Source of the DNA: Radiobacillus kanasensis
GTDB taxonomy: Bacteria > Bacillota > Bacilli > Bacillales > Amphibacillaceae
Length of the DNA stretch: 64,000 nucleotides
Direction of reading: 5' to 3'
Assembly (NCBI RefSeq): GCF_021049245.1
Contig: NZ_CP088020.1
Span: forward strand, 1,308,001 to 1,372,000
Shown: positions 44,007 through 52,576 of the stretch, piece after piece
Layout: every line of letters begins with the position of its first letter
How positions within the stretch are numbered: position 1 is the first letter of the stretch
The notes under the pieces: generated by a model
What the model was told of the DNA's origin: nothing
Database searches by the model: none
The model's input: only the letters and a program-made list of their open reading frames with translations
Program-made: the position numbers and the translations under genes

Positions 44007-44849
44007 ATGAAAAAATGGGCGATTGCAGCTGTTATTTATTTGTTACTCGTTATTGCTGGCTATTCCGTCTATGCAAATGTTTGGGAAGAAGAACAACCTA
44101 CTACTAGTGACCATGATAATACTCATGAAGAAGATACCGGTGAAAAAAATACTCATACCAGTACCCATGATGAAAACTCTCATGTGCATGAAAGTGCACC
44201 TGTGGATAATGAGATAGAAGTGGATGTTTCCTATCAGGAAGAAAAGCTGCAAATTAAGCTACAAGATGAAGAAGGCGAGCCGATAACCGACCTACAAGTC
44301 AATCATGAAAAGATCATGCACTTAATTGTTGTAGATAACCACCTGGACCAGTATTTTCACTTACACCCTGGTGAAGCGGGGGATGGAGTTTTTGAAGTGG
44401 CTGCACCACTCGAAGAAGGTTCTTATAAGGCATTTGTTGATATTAAGTCGGAAAGTCTTTCTTATTCTGTTGTACCAAAGGAATTTCAAGTCGGCGAAGT
44501 GGAACCTGAACACAGTCATCCTTCTTTGACACCGGATACGGAGCTTATTCAAAAGGTCAACGGACAAGAAGTTTCTCTAGACTTACAGCCGAGTACCTTA
44601 CAAGTAGGGGAAAAAGTGAGGTTGGACTTCCAAGTGGATACAGAGGGACTAGAGCCATATCTCGGTGCTATGGGTCATGTGGTGATTCTTGACGGTAAAG
44701 GAGAAGAGTTCGTCCATGTTCATCCTTCCAGTGACACAGAAACAAAATTCCAAACGACTTTTTCTGAGCCTGGAGTCTATAAAATATGGGCGGAGTTTCA
44801 GCATCAAGGAACGGTAAAAGTTTATCCATTTGTACTAGAAGTTAAATAG
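44007..44849 (+). CDS. His-rich extracellular protein linked to copper resistance
   Basis: A 280-residue protein with an N-terminal membrane anchor or signal (AIAAVIYLLLVIAGYSVYA). An acidic, His-rich segment comes next (about residues 33-65, with HDNTHEED, THTSTHDENSHVHES). Two similar beta domains follow, each with an H-x-H pair: FHLHPGEAG and FVHVHPSS, plus EPEHSHP between them. The C-terminal domain GVYKIWAEFQHQG resembles YtkA/FixH-type folds. It starts 37 bases after copA. A role in binding copper outside the membrane fits the histidines and the location; I know no proven function. Confidence 0.78.
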   Translation: MKKWAIAAVIYLLLVIAGYSVYANVWEEEQPTTSDHDNTHEEDTGEKNTHTSTHDENSHVHESAPVDNEIEVDVSYQEEKLQIKLQDEEGEPITDLQVNHEKIMHLIVVDNHLDQYFHLHPGEAGDGVFEVAAPLEEGSYKAFVDIKSESLSYSVVPKEFQVGEVEPEHSHPSLTPDTELIQKVNGQEVSLDLQPSTLQVGEKVRLDFQVDTEGLEPYLGAMGHVVILDGKGEEFVHVHPSSDTETKFQTTFSEPGVYKIWAEFQHQGTVKVYPFVLEVK

Positions 44850-44859
44850 AGAACAAGGT

Positions 44860-44894
44860 GGCTCTTCTATATGGAAGGGCCTTAATTTTTTCTA
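44860..44894 (+). terminator. terminator of the copper operon
   Basis: GGCTCTTC pairs with GAAGGGCC (one mismatch) around TATATG, then TTAATTTTTTC. Confidence 0.75.
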
Positions 44895-44970
44895 TTTTTT
44901 TGTAACCTTTTTGTAATAATTAGAGTCTATATTACTAAACAGGAAATGAGAGAAGAACCGAGGGGAAAAG

Positions 44971-45318
44971 ATGGAAACGTTACCTTGTTCCAAATGTCCA
45001 GGATTATGCTGTGGTCCTGTACAGATTACGAGCAAAGAGCTCAAGAACATCAAGAAGAAAGTAAAATCGATGCCAAAGGGACAGCGCAGTCAGTTAGAGG
45101 GACAACAGAGATACTTGGGAACATGCATTTTTTATGATCTGGATGAAAACAAATGTGGGATCTATTCTGCCCGCCCAGAGATCTGTAAGATGTTCGGTTT
45201 TGCCGAGCAGATGCCTTGTTTCCGTAAACCAGAAGCAGCTAGCGTAACGGACTGGGAGTTAAAAGAAGAACCAATTGGGCTTTTATCAGTTGATTTTACG
45301 TGGGTAGACTTTAGGTGA
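44971..45318 (+). CDS. YkgJ-family cysteine cluster protein
   Basis: A 115-residue protein with the CxxCxGxCC-type signature (CSKCPGLCCGP) at its start, then TCIFYD and CGIYSARPEICKMF, the four-part cysteine pattern of the YkgJ/UPF0153 family that binds zinc or an iron-sulfur cluster. RPEICKMFGF is the most conserved part. The function in Bacilli is unknown. GAACCGAGGGGAAAAG precedes the ATG. The next gene is 33 bases downstream. Confidence 0.88.
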   Translation: METLPCSKCPGLCCGPVQITSKELKNIKKKVKSMPKGQRSQLEGQQRYLGTCIFYDLDENKCGIYSARPEICKMFGFAEQMPCFRKPEAASVTDWELKEEPIGLLSVDFTWVDFR

Positions 45319-45351
45319 ATCATTGTTCACAAAAAAAGGAGGGGGAAGAAC

Positions 45352-45858
45352 ATGGAAGCTTCTATGGATGTAAAAGGTTTAAGCGCAACCTACTTTGAAC
45401 CACTAATCCAAGCGTATAAAGCACAAGTTGTGCATCAAACACCAGAAGAATATCAAGCTTTCTATAGTCAGTTGACGGAGGCTCAAAAAAGCTTGTTCAT
45501 GTTTCACGTGTACTACAACCATGCTTCGAAATCCATGCCTGACTTTTTCTGGTGGACCGGTTATTTTTTAACTAGGCCGAAAATATGGAATGGCATAAAA
45601 AAAGGTCTTATGTTTTTTGAGGAATATACGTTAGAGCGATTGTTAGATCGGTTGGAAGAGTTGTACAAACGACATCACTGGACGGGAAAACTACCGGGTA
45701 AAACAGATAGTCTAGATCCAAAAATAAGTACAATTATACAACCATATTTCTTAAAGTATGGTTGTATCTCGAACAAATCATTGGAGACAATCGGAGAGTA
45801 TATTTTAGGACACCCAGAAGAGTTTGTGAATCCATTTGTCGAGAAGAAGACATTATAA
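45352..45858 (+). CDS. hypothetical soluble protein, aromatic-rich
   Basis: A 168-residue protein without signal or membrane helix. It is unusually rich in Phe, Tyr and Trp (SLFMFHVYYNHASKS, PDFFWWTGYFLTRPKIW), with a helical middle (FFEEYTLERLLDRLEELYKR). I do not recognise the family. AGGAGGGGGAAGAAC is a strong ribosome site. It shares the message with the YkgJ-type gene upstream and ends at a bidirectional terminator. Confidence 0.7.
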   Translation: MEASMDVKGLSATYFEPLIQAYKAQVVHQTPEEYQAFYSQLTEAQKSLFMFHVYYNHASKSMPDFFWWTGYFLTRPKIWNGIKKGLMFFEEYTLERLLDRLEELYKRHHWTGKLPGKTDSLDPKISTIIQPYFLKYGCISNKSLETIGEYILGHPEEFVNPFVEKKTL

Positions 45859-45890
45859 AAAGCTTGTCCTTGCAACGGACAAGCTTTTCT
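45857..45890. terminator. bidirectional terminator
   Basis: AAAAGCTTGTCC and GGACAAGCTTTT pair perfectly around TTGCAAC. It serves the plus-strand gene and the converging HlyIII gene. Confidence 0.88.
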
Positions 45891-45891
45891 A

Positions 45892-46527
45892 TTACAAGAT
45901 ATAAAGATAAACACTAAAGAAATGAGCTAGACTCCCTAGTAAAATGAAAATATGAAAAATCTCATGAAATCCCATGTATTTTGATTCTAGAAACTTCGGT
46001 TTTGTTCCATAGATAATGCCACCAATCGTATATAACACTCCACCCAATAGAAGCAGAAGAAGTCCAACTGAATCAACTGTTCCTGTCAGAGGACCTGCTG
46101 CGAAAACAATCATCCAGCCCATGCCGATGTAAAGTGCAGTGGATAGCCATCTTGGGGAGTGAAACCAAATCATTTTGAATAGGACTCCGAGTACCGCGAT
46201 GGAACTAATCACACTAAAGAGGGTAATCCCAACCCAATTATCTAAAGCAACAAGGCAGAACGGAGCATACGTCCCAGCAATCAAAACATAAATCATTGAG
46301 TGATCTAGTCTTCTTAAAAAAGCAATCACTTGTTGTTTGGCAATCACCATATGGTAAGTCGCAGAAGCGGAATACAGTAATATCATGCTTATCCCAAATA
46401 TTATTACAGCAGCAATACTTACTGCACTATCTGCTTTTATAACCATCGCCAATAGTCCCACAAACGACAGAATAGCCCCAAACAGATGGGTCAATCCATT
46501 AATCGGTTCCCGAATGTATGCATTCAT
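45892..46527 (-). CDS. HlyIII/PAQR-family membrane protein
   Basis: A 211-residue, seven-helix protein of the haemolysin III (YplQ, PAQR-like) family. EPINGLTHLFGAILSFVGLL at the start, SATYHMVIAKQQVIAFLRRL with DHSMIYVLIAGTYAPF, and FHEIFHIFILLGSLAHFF at the end hold the conserved Ser, His and Asp that bind zinc in the PAQR fold. It is named for haemolysis, but the cellular role in Bacilli concerns membrane lipid homeostasis at best. I chose ATG at 46527 after AAGGAGAT. Three 7-base repeats lie upstream. Confidence 0.9.
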   Translation of the reverse strand: MNAYIREPINGLTHLFGAILSFVGLLAMVIKADSAVSIAAVIIFGISMILLYSASATYHMVIAKQQVIAFLRRLDHSMIYVLIAGTYAPFCLVALDNWVGITLFSVISSIAVLGVLFKMIWFHSPRWLSTALYIGMGWMIVFAAGPLTGTVDSVGLLLLLLGGVLYTIGGIIYGTKPKFLESKYMGFHEIFHIFILLGSLAHFFSVYLYIL

Positions 46528-46550
46528 TTTTTCTATCTCCTTATCACGAC

Positions 46551-46600
46551 ATGTAGTTTTTAATACTACATATAATAATACTACCATATTGTTATGTAGT
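46551..46600. promoter_or_regulatory. three ATGTAGT half-sites upstream of the HlyIII gene
   Basis: ATGTAGT (46551), its inverse ACTACAT (46565) and again ATGTAGT (46594) lie 24-73 bases upstream of the start at 46527. The first two form a dyad with a 7-base spacer. A repressor of the GntR or PadR sort could bind, but which one is unknown. Confidence 0.45.
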
Positions 46601-46661
46601 CAATGTTTACTCTGGCTATCTTTATGTCTATAATAAGAGGAAAAACTGAGGTTGATTCAGG

Positions 46662-47225
46662 ATGGATAAGCAGGAACTAAACCAGAGACTAGAAAAATTA
46701 CAATTAGATAATCAGATAGCTATTGACGACATTCCAGATATAGATTTATATATGGACCAAGTCACTCAATTGTTCGAAAAAGCGTATAGCGGGTCTAAGC
46801 GAAATCCAGATGACAAAGTATTAACAAAAACGATGATTAACAACTACGCAAAAGGAAAGCTATTGCCTCCAATAAAAAATAAAAAGTACTCTAAAGATCA
46901 TATTATGCTGATAAACCTAATCTATCAACTAAAAGGAACGCTATCCATTAGTGATATTAAATCTATGCTAGAACAAACCCAATCTGGTGAAAAAGTTCCG
47001 TTAGAAGATTTGTACAGCACTTTCAATGAATTTATGGAAACCAGTTCGACTTATTTTAAGGAGCATGTAAAGAAATTGAACGAGGACGTGCAAGCAAGCT
47101 CAGATAGTGACGGAGATGCAACGATGGATCAGCTTCTATTAATTGGGGTGTTATCACATCTAAGCAATTTATATCGTAGGCTTGCCGAACAAATCGTCGA
47201 TGATATGAGTAAGGGACAGGAGTAA
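46662..47225 (+). CDS. DUF1836 protein, HTH-like
   Basis: A 187-residue cytoplasmic protein. VLTKTMINNYAKGKLLPPIK, then NKKYSKDHIMLINLIYQLKG and SISDIKSMLEQ, is the DUF1836 core, which looks like a MerR-type helix-turn-helix and is common in Firmicutes. The rest is a helical, acidic tail (VKKLNEDVQASSDSDGDATM) that could be for dimerisation. Regulation of an unknown target is inferred from the fold. It is divergent from the HlyIII gene, and a terminator follows. Confidence 0.88.
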   Translation: MDKQELNQRLEKLQLDNQIAIDDIPDIDLYMDQVTQLFEKAYSGSKRNPDDKVLTKTMINNYAKGKLLPPIKNKKYSKDHIMLINLIYQLKGTLSISDIKSMLEQTQSGEKVPLEDLYSTFNEFMETSSTYFKEHVKKLNEDVQASSDSDGDATMDQLLLIGVLSHLSNLYRRLAEQIVDDMSKGQE

Positions 47226-47234
47226 GGATGAGGA

Positions 47235-47265
47235 GGCTCTTTTAATCGAAAGAGTCTTTTTTTAT
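47235..47265 (+). terminator. terminator of the DUF1836 gene
   Basis: GGCTCTTT pairs with AAAGAGTC (one G-T pair) around TAATCG, followed by TTTTTTTATTT. Confidence 0.82.
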
Positions 47266-47292
47266 TTCTTGAGAGAATAGAATATTGGCTCA

Positions 47293-47430
47293 GTGTGGAT
47301 AACGTGCAGCAATAGCCACGTCCAGCTACGCGGGCTATGCGCCCAACGTTGGCATACTCCTATGAAGGGGCATGTTTCCTTTATCTCGGACGGTCCGTAC
47401 GTTGCTACCCGACGCTTGCGCTTTCGTTCT
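47293..47430. repeat. G+C-rich interspersed element, short copy
   Basis: About 140 bases that repeat the blocks of the element at 31356 in the same order: GTGTGGATAACGTGCAGCAA, AGCCACGTCCAGCT, GCGCCCAACGTTGGCATAC, GAAGGGGCATGTTTCCTTTAT, a GTCCGTACGT block and the end CGCTTGCGCTTTCGTTCT. The long middle part of the other copy is missing. No open frame is present. Confidence 0.75.
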
Positions 47431-47498
47431 TTCATTTCCAGTCTCTTTCCATTACGATAATGGATAGATGATATTTCAACGAGAGAGGATTGCTTGAA

Positions 47499-48554
47499 TT
47501 GAAAAACATACACAGTACTATTATCCAGTTTAGAGGAAATCACTATGATTTTGGTTATCAACAAGGGATGGAACTCAAAAATTCTCTTATTCTTAAGAAT
47601 AGAAAAAGGCAATGGAAGGTTCGAAAAGCTAGATTCGTTATAGATGAGAAAGAAGCAAAAGCGATGTTCGATCGGTTTGCTCCAGCTATTTGGGACGAGT
47701 TGTGCGGACTAGGAGACGCACTAGAATGGCCGATGCAAAAAGTCTTAAAGGAATTCGGTGGCTATCGTTTAGATTATGTGAAATCGGGTTGCTCCATCGT
47801 AACAGGAAACGATTATTTTATTCGAAATTATGATTATCATCCTAAGACGTATGAGGGACGATTTGTATTCTATCAACCAACAGATAATGGGTATGCTGTT
47901 GTTGGAAATAGTCAACGGATTACCGGTAGATCAGACGGAATGAACGAAAATGGTTTGGTAATGGGATATAATTTTATGCACCGAAAAAAGCCTGGGGATG
48001 GCTTCATATGTGGAATGATTGGGAGAATGGTGTTAGAGAATTGTTCTAATGTTAAGGAAGCCGTTCAATTATTGCAAGAAGTTCCACACCGTCATTCCTT
48101 CAGTTATATTGTCTATGACACGTCAGGTCAAACTTATGTGGTGGAGGCTTCTCCGCGTGGAATCGAAGTAAGGGAAGCACAAACTTGCACTAACCATTTT
48201 GAAATAATGGAAAAAGAAAACCGGAACTATTTAAATGACTCTAAACGTCGTTTGGATATTATTGAAAATGCCAATCTATCGGAAGGGGAACAAGCTTTTC
48301 ATTTATTAAACGGTATCGGTAAAGGCATTTTTTCCACTGATTATAAAAGCTGGGCAGGAACGATTCATACTTCTGCTTATTTCCCAAGCAATAAAAAAGC
48401 ATGGATGGCTCTTGGTGGAGACCAACAGCCAACCGAATTAGATTTTGAAGCTTGGTTAAAGGGTCATGATGAAAAGCGAGAAAAAATTTATGGGGAAGTT
48501 GATACCGATATTCCGTTTGTTCATATGGATGAAAATGCAACTTGGTTTAAGTGA
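47499..48554 (+). CDS. C45-family acyl transferase/hydrolase (Ntn fold)
   Basis: A 351-residue protein of the acyl-CoA:6-aminopenicillanic-acid-type, self-cleaving C45 peptidase family. RGNHYDFGYQQGMELK is the normal N-terminus. The autocatalytic nucleophile would be C98 in YVKSGCSIV, followed by FIRNYDYHP, GRSDGMNENGLVMGYNF and VVEASPRGIEVR. In this fold the enzyme cuts itself before the Cys and then cleaves amides of fatty or amino acids. The substrate is unknown. I chose TTG at 47499, about nine bases after GAGAGAGG; an earlier TTG touches that site. Confidence 0.87.
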   Translation: MKNIHSTIIQFRGNHYDFGYQQGMELKNSLILKNRKRQWKVRKARFVIDEKEAKAMFDRFAPAIWDELCGLGDALEWPMQKVLKEFGGYRLDYVKSGCSIVTGNDYFIRNYDYHPKTYEGRFVFYQPTDNGYAVVGNSQRITGRSDGMNENGLVMGYNFMHRKKPGDGFICGMIGRMVLENCSNVKEAVQLLQEVPHRHSFSYIVYDTSGQTYVVEASPRGIEVREAQTCTNHFEIMEKENRNYLNDSKRRLDIIENANLSEGEQAFHLLNGIGKGIFSTDYKSWAGTIHTSAYFPSNKKAWMALGGDQQPTELDFEAWLKGHDEKREKIYGEVDTDIPFVHMDENATWFK

Positions 48555-48570
48555 GGCTAGTTGTTAGGTG

Positions 48571-48673
48571 AACGATAATAAATGGCTCCGGAACGATCAT
48601 ATACATCGTCCGAAGGTTAATAAACAGCTTCCGAACGATATTAATTAGCTCAATGATAAGAAAATACGCTCCA
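48571..48673. repeat. degenerate tandem repeat with a 21-bp period (about 5 units)
   Basis: AACGATAATAAA, AACGATCATATA, AAGGTTAATAAA and AACGATATTAAT start at 48571, 48592, 48613 and 48634, exactly 21 bases apart, each with GCT(C/T)CCG or a variant behind it. A fifth, weaker unit ends near 48673. The array fills the space between the C45 gene and the exporter gene. It has no open frame or terminator stem. Confidence 0.75.
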
Positions 48674-48757
48674 GCTTTAATAAGATAAGGAAAACAAAAA
48701 AATAAGGAGAGCATTAACATAGTACAAAGGATATAATCGGTAGGGGAGGTCTACGGG

Positions 48758-49501
48758 ATGTTTGAGTTGTCAGTTCTACAGTGGATTGCGGTTATTCTAT
48801 GTGCGATATGTATTGGATTTATAAAAACGGGCATATCAAGTCTTGGTATATTAGTGGTAACGGCATTGATGTTCATTTTTCCAGCAAAAGAATCAGTAGG
48901 AATACTATTGCCTCTCTTGATTGTAGGCGACATTTTTGCCGTCATCTATTATAGAAGAAGTGTGGTATGGAAATACTTAGTTTCATTAGTTCCCTGGGTT
49001 TTAATCGGAATTATTGGTGGTTATTTTGTCTTAAATCAAGTGGATAGTGATCAGTTGAAACCGATGATAGGTGTACTCGTCCTAGCCTTAATTATTTTAC
49101 AAATTAGTCGGGAAAGGTTTGGGGAAGCTTTTAACGAGGCATTACCGAAGGCAACATGGTTTACAATTCTCATAGGTGTGTTAGCAGGGTTTACGACGAT
49201 GATTGGGAATGCCTCTGGTGGGGTCATGGCCATCTATCTCTTAGTGAAGGGATTGCCGAAGCAAGAGTTCATCGGAACAGGGGCTTGGTTTTTCTTATTT
49301 GTAAATGTTATTAAGGTTCCGTTTTACATACAGTTAGATTTAATCACACTAGAATCTGTCACATTTAATGCTTGGTTAGCGCCGGCCATTATCATTGGTG
49401 CTATGATTGGTGTAAAAATATTACCGAAAATTCCACAACGAACGTTCCAAGTGCTCATTTTAGCATTTACTGCGCTAGGTGCGATTCGATTATTATTCTA
49501 G
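48758..49501 (+). CDS. TauE/SafE (TSUP) family membrane exporter
   Basis: A 247-residue protein with about eight membrane helices of the TSUP family, which exports sulfite, sulfoacetate or related organic anions. GFIKTGISSLGILVVTALMF is the first-half signature and GFTTMIGNASGGVMAIYLLV its second-half counterpart. GGGGAGGTCTACGGG precedes the ATG. The substrate cannot be read. It lies 15 bases before a HAD phosphatase gene, and both are probably cotranscribed. Confidence 0.9.
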   Translation: MFELSVLQWIAVILCAICIGFIKTGISSLGILVVTALMFIFPAKESVGILLPLLIVGDIFAVIYYRRSVVWKYLVSLVPWVLIGIIGGYFVLNQVDSDQLKPMIGVLVLALIILQISRERFGEAFNEALPKATWFTILIGVLAGFTTMIGNASGGVMAIYLLVKGLPKQEFIGTGAWFFLFVNVIKVPFYIQLDLITLESVTFNAWLAPAIIIGAMIGVKILPKIPQRTFQVLILAFTALGAIRLLF

Positions 49502-49516
49502 TAAGGGAGAGATAAG

Positions 49517-50158
49517 ATGAAAGCTATTATATTTGATTTTGATGGAACGCTAGCCGACACATTACCGGTTTGTTTTTATGGATTTCGAAAAGCATTTGAC
49601 CATTATGACAAGCGAGCTTTAACGGATGAAGAAATTATTGGAATGTTTGGCCCAACGGAAGCGGATATCATCCGCAAAAATTTACAACATAAAGACAAGG
49701 AAGAGGCGGTAGAGCTTTATTTTGATGTATATAAACATAAACATGAGGAGCTAGTTCCAAAAAATAATGAAATCGCAGCACTACTTGAGGAGTTAAAACA
49801 AAAAGGATTCAAACTAGGCATGGTGACAGGAAAAGCCCGTAGAAGTTTAGAAATCTCTCTCCAAAAACTTGATATGCAAGGGATATTTGATATCACGATT
49901 ACAGGCGACGATGTTGAATTAGCAAAACCTGATCCAGAAGGGCTGAATAAAGCTTTACAAACATTAGAGGTCAGCCCAAATCAAGCGATGTTCATTGGGG
50001 ATAGCAATGCTGATATCCAGGCGGGGAGTGATGCCGGAGTAATGACAGTAGGGGTTCATTGGCTGGATCATGTGCAAACGAAGGAATTTAGTGTACAACC
50101 AGATGAACATTTCGAATCTGTTGAAACATTTAAGCAATGGGTACAAAAATGGTATTAG
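49517..50158 (+). CDS. HAD hydrolase, phosphoglycolate phosphatase-like
   Basis: A 213-residue HAD enzyme of the Gph/PpaX kind. IIFDFDGTLADTLPVCFYGF carries the nucleophile Asp, KLGMVTGKARRSLE motif II, ELAKPDPEGLNKAL the lysine and MFIGDSNADIQAGSDAG motif IV. The cap is the small helical C1 type. It could act on phosphoglycolate or pyrophosphate. TAAGGGAGAGATAAG precedes the ATG, and a bidirectional terminator closes the gene. Confidence 0.9.
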   Translation: MKAIIFDFDGTLADTLPVCFYGFRKAFDHYDKRALTDEEIIGMFGPTEADIIRKNLQHKDKEEAVELYFDVYKHKHEELVPKNNEIAALLEELKQKGFKLGMVTGKARRSLEISLQKLDMQGIFDITITGDDVELAKPDPEGLNKALQTLEVSPNQAMFIGDSNADIQAGSDAGVMTVGVHWLDHVQTKEFSVQPDEHFESVETFKQWVQKWY

Positions 50159-50181
50159 GGGGAATTTCCCTAATACCATTT
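50148..50181. terminator. bidirectional terminator
   Basis: AATGGTATTAGGG and CCCTAATACCATT form a perfect 13-bp stem with loop GGAATTT, between the converging HAD and amidase genes. Confidence 0.85.
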
Positions 50182-50185
50182 CTTC

Positions 50186-51232
50186 TTACAGTTCACTAAG
50201 TTCCATTTCCAAAAATCTTCTCGTGTTTGGTCCATAGATTCCGTCATTTTGCAGGTCCGCAAACATGGATTGAAAGCGGCGAACGGCATTTTCTGTAAGT
50301 GGTCCATAAATGCCATCAATAATTTGCGGATCAAAATTAAGACGTTGTAAGGCGCGTTGGAGCTGCCGTACTCCGGGACCTTGATCTCCTCTTCGAAAAA
50401 TCCCGTTTGGTAATGGGAAATCATTTAATGGTCGACTAGAGCTTCTTACCTCTGATAATTTATCCAATGTTTGTGGACCGACCAATCCGTCTACAGTTAG
50501 GCCGTAACGTCTTTGGAACTTCATGACCGCACGCTTTGTTTCTTCCCCGTAAATGCCATCGGCCCCATAGACCGGTAAGGCGAAACCGGCGCGAATTAAA
50601 CCTTGTTGTACCTCTTTAACAAATGGACCTTCATCTCCAATATCCAAAGGTAGTTCGACCGAAGTACCTTTTACTACTGGTTCGGTAATTCCTTCACTGC
50701 CTTGGAAATAGCGATCATAGGCTCGTTGAACGTCATTAATAAACTCCGCCCATGAGATACCATGACGATTCAGGGCATTTTGTGGATCCGTTCGACGTGA
50801 GGGGTCAAGTGTACTGTGTGCGACGATGTCCTCACTTGGATCAAGATTAAATTTATCAGCTAAATAAGCGTGGTACCAAACGTATCGTTTGTAAGCTTCC
50901 TCAAAGTTAATACCTGGACCATATGCAAGCTCTACTCCTATGGCTGTATCGTTAGCATCGGCACCGAATCTTCTATTATCTCCCGGTACATTACTACGAA
51001 CGTGTAATGCTCGTTCATTAAGCGGGATAATTTCTAGGATGGTATTATCGTCAATAAATGTGTGAGCGGATGCTAAAGGGTCACTGTTTGCAAAATAGTT
51101 GCGATTAGCATATGCGGTGGACCCTGGGTTCCCTGTATCATGACTGACAATAAACTTTACATCACCTATTGGATCGCCTGGACGGGAATTCCCCACACCA
51201 ATGTAATCGCGAGTAATATTGTACTTTACCAT
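50186..51232 (-). CDS. N-acetylmuramoyl-L-alanine amidase with two peptidoglycan-binding domains
   Basis: A 348-residue cell-wall hydrolase. Residues 1-175 are an Amidase_2 domain with zinc ligands H31 (FIVSHDTGN), H139 and D149 (VAHSTLDPSRRTDP) and E101 in IGVELAYG. Two PG_binding_1 repeats follow: about 200-265 (LDIGDEGPFVKEVQQGL...FQRRYGLTVDGLVGPQTL) and about 283-345 (RGDQGPGVRQLQRALQRLNF...DGIYGPNTRRF). There is no signal peptide, as in prophage endolysins or CwlA/XlyA-like enzymes and mother-cell lytic enzymes. No other phage gene is near, so a host role is likely. Start ATG at 51232. Confidence 0.92.
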   Translation of the reverse strand: MVKYNITRDYIGVGNSRPGDPIGDVKFIVSHDTGNPGSTAYANRNYFANSDPLASAHTFIDDNTILEIIPLNERALHVRSNVPGDNRRFGADANDTAIGVELAYGPGINFEEAYKRYVWYHAYLADKFNLDPSEDIVAHSTLDPSRRTDPQNALNRHGISWAEFINDVQRAYDRYFQGSEGITEPVVKGTSVELPLDIGDEGPFVKEVQQGLIRAGFALPVYGADGIYGEETKRAVMKFQRRYGLTVDGLVGPQTLDKLSEVRSSSRPLNDFPLPNGIFRRGDQGPGVRQLQRALQRLNFDPQIIDGIYGPLTENAVRRFQSMFADLQNDGIYGPNTRRFLEMELSEL

Positions 51233-51462
51233 GTTCTCACCTCTCCCATTTCTTCAACTACTAGTATATGAATCTCCTATTGATTTGTTCCTAGATTCTA
51301 ACCATGGTTACTTCTATAATGCTCGTACGATTCTTCTTAGGTGTTTGTCTAGATAAAAATATAGCCATAGTAATATTACCCATATGAAAGAAACAATTTG
51401 CTTGTAAGCGTTGCTTTCCGTTACTATAGACATATTGAAAAGTTACGAAATGAGGGTCATAC

Positions 51463-52536
51463 ATGAAAAAAGAATCCATTTATGGATTAACATTCAAACA
51501 GTTAACAGAGTGGCTTGTAGAGCACGGTCAAAAAAAATTCCGTGCAAAGCAAGTTTGGGATTGGTTATATATAAAAAGAGTGACAGATTTTGAAGCCATG
51601 ACGAATTTAAATAAAGAATGTACGGAATTACTAGAAAATCACTTTGTTTTACACACCTTAACAGAGGAAATCAAACAGGTGTCCAAGGATGGAACGGTAA
51701 AATTCTTGTTCAAGTTACAGGATGGGAATCTCATCGAAACAGTCTTAATGAAACAGCACTACGGTCTTTCAGTCTGCGTGACCACACAGGTAGGTTGCAA
51801 CATTGGCTGTACGTTCTGTGCAAGTGGGATTTTATCCAAAAACCGAGATTTATCTAGCGGAGAAATTGTAGAGCAAATTATGAATGTACAAAAGCATCTC
51901 GATGAGGTTGGAAAAGACCAACGCGTCAGTCACGTTGTAGTAATGGGAATCGGGGAACCATTTGATAATTACAGCAACTTGATGGATTTTCTACGTGTCA
52001 TTAATGATCAGAACGGACTTTCCATTGGTGCAAGACATATTACCGTTTCCACAAGTGGCTTAGCCCATAAAATCTACGACTTTGCGGATGAGAACATTCA
52101 AGTGAACCTTGCTATTTCTTTACATGCACCTAACAATGAACTTCGTACGAGTATCATGAAAATAAACAAGGCATTCCCGCTTGAAAAATTGATGCCGGCA
52201 ATCGATTACTATTTGGAAAAGACAAATCGTAGAATTACGTTCGAATACATTCTTTTGAAGGATGTCAATGATCATAAAGAGGAAGCTCTTCAACTCGCGA
52301 ATCTACTCAAGAATAAACGTCATTTATCCTATGTAAACTTAATTCCGTACAACCCGGTAAGTGAACACATTCAATATGAGCGTAGCTATAAGGATGCCAT
52401 TGTTGGGTTTTACGAAGTGCTATTGAACGAAGGAATTAATTGTGGTGTCCGTACAGAGCACGGAACGGATATAGATGCAGCATGTGGACAATTACGTAGT
52501 AAGCAAATTAAGAAAGAAAAAGAAAAAGTGCGCTAA
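51463..52536 (+). CDS. RlmN/Cfr-family radical SAM rRNA methyltransferase
   Basis: A 357-residue enzyme. The radical-SAM cluster cysteines are C112, C116 and C119 (CNIGCTFC). A catalytic Cys of the methyl-transfer mechanism is C341 (DAACGQL). [32 protein letters not shown] and the [10 protein letters not shown] motif are standard. The usual substrate is C2 of A2503 in 23S rRNA and A37 of some tRNAs. The gene is isolated here, not in the fmt-rsmB-rlmN-prpC-prkC cluster where Bacillus rlmN lies, so this may be a second copy; C8 (Cfr) activity cannot be excluded. Confidence 0.9.
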   Translation: MKKESIYGLTFKQLTEWLVEHGQKKFRAKQVWDWLYIKRVTDFEAMTNLNKECTELLENHFVLHTLTEEIKQVSKDGTVKFLFKLQDGNLIETVLMKQHYGLSVCVTTQVGCNIGCTFCASGILSKNRDLSSGEIVEQIMNVQKHLDEVGKDQRVSHVVVMGIGEPFDNYSNLMDFLRVINDQNGLSIGARHITVSTSGLAHKIYDFADENIQVNLAISLHAPNNELRTSIMKINKAFPLEKLMPAIDYYLEKTNRRITFEYILLKDVNDHKEEALQLANLLKNKRHLSYVNLIPYNPVSEHIQYERSYKDAIVGFYEVLLNEGINCGVRTEHGTDIDAACGQLRSKQIKKEKEKVR

Positions 52537-52540
52537 CAAA

Positions 52541-52576
52541 GAAGGGAGCTTAGATTGTCTAAGCTCCCTTCTTATA
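52541..52576 (+). terminator. terminator of the radical SAM gene
   Basis: GAAGGGAGCTTAGA and TCTAAGCTCCCTTC form a perfect 14-bp stem around TTG, followed by TTATATAG. Confidence 0.85.

Noticed and set aside
47262..47612. A 116-codon minus-strand frame over the short interspersed element
   Set aside because: It crosses the terminator, the repeat and the start of the C45 gene and has no coding character.
50186..51232. Prophage remnant based on the amidase
   Set aside because: There is no holin, tail, integrase or att-like repeat around it, and its neighbours are chromosomal genes.
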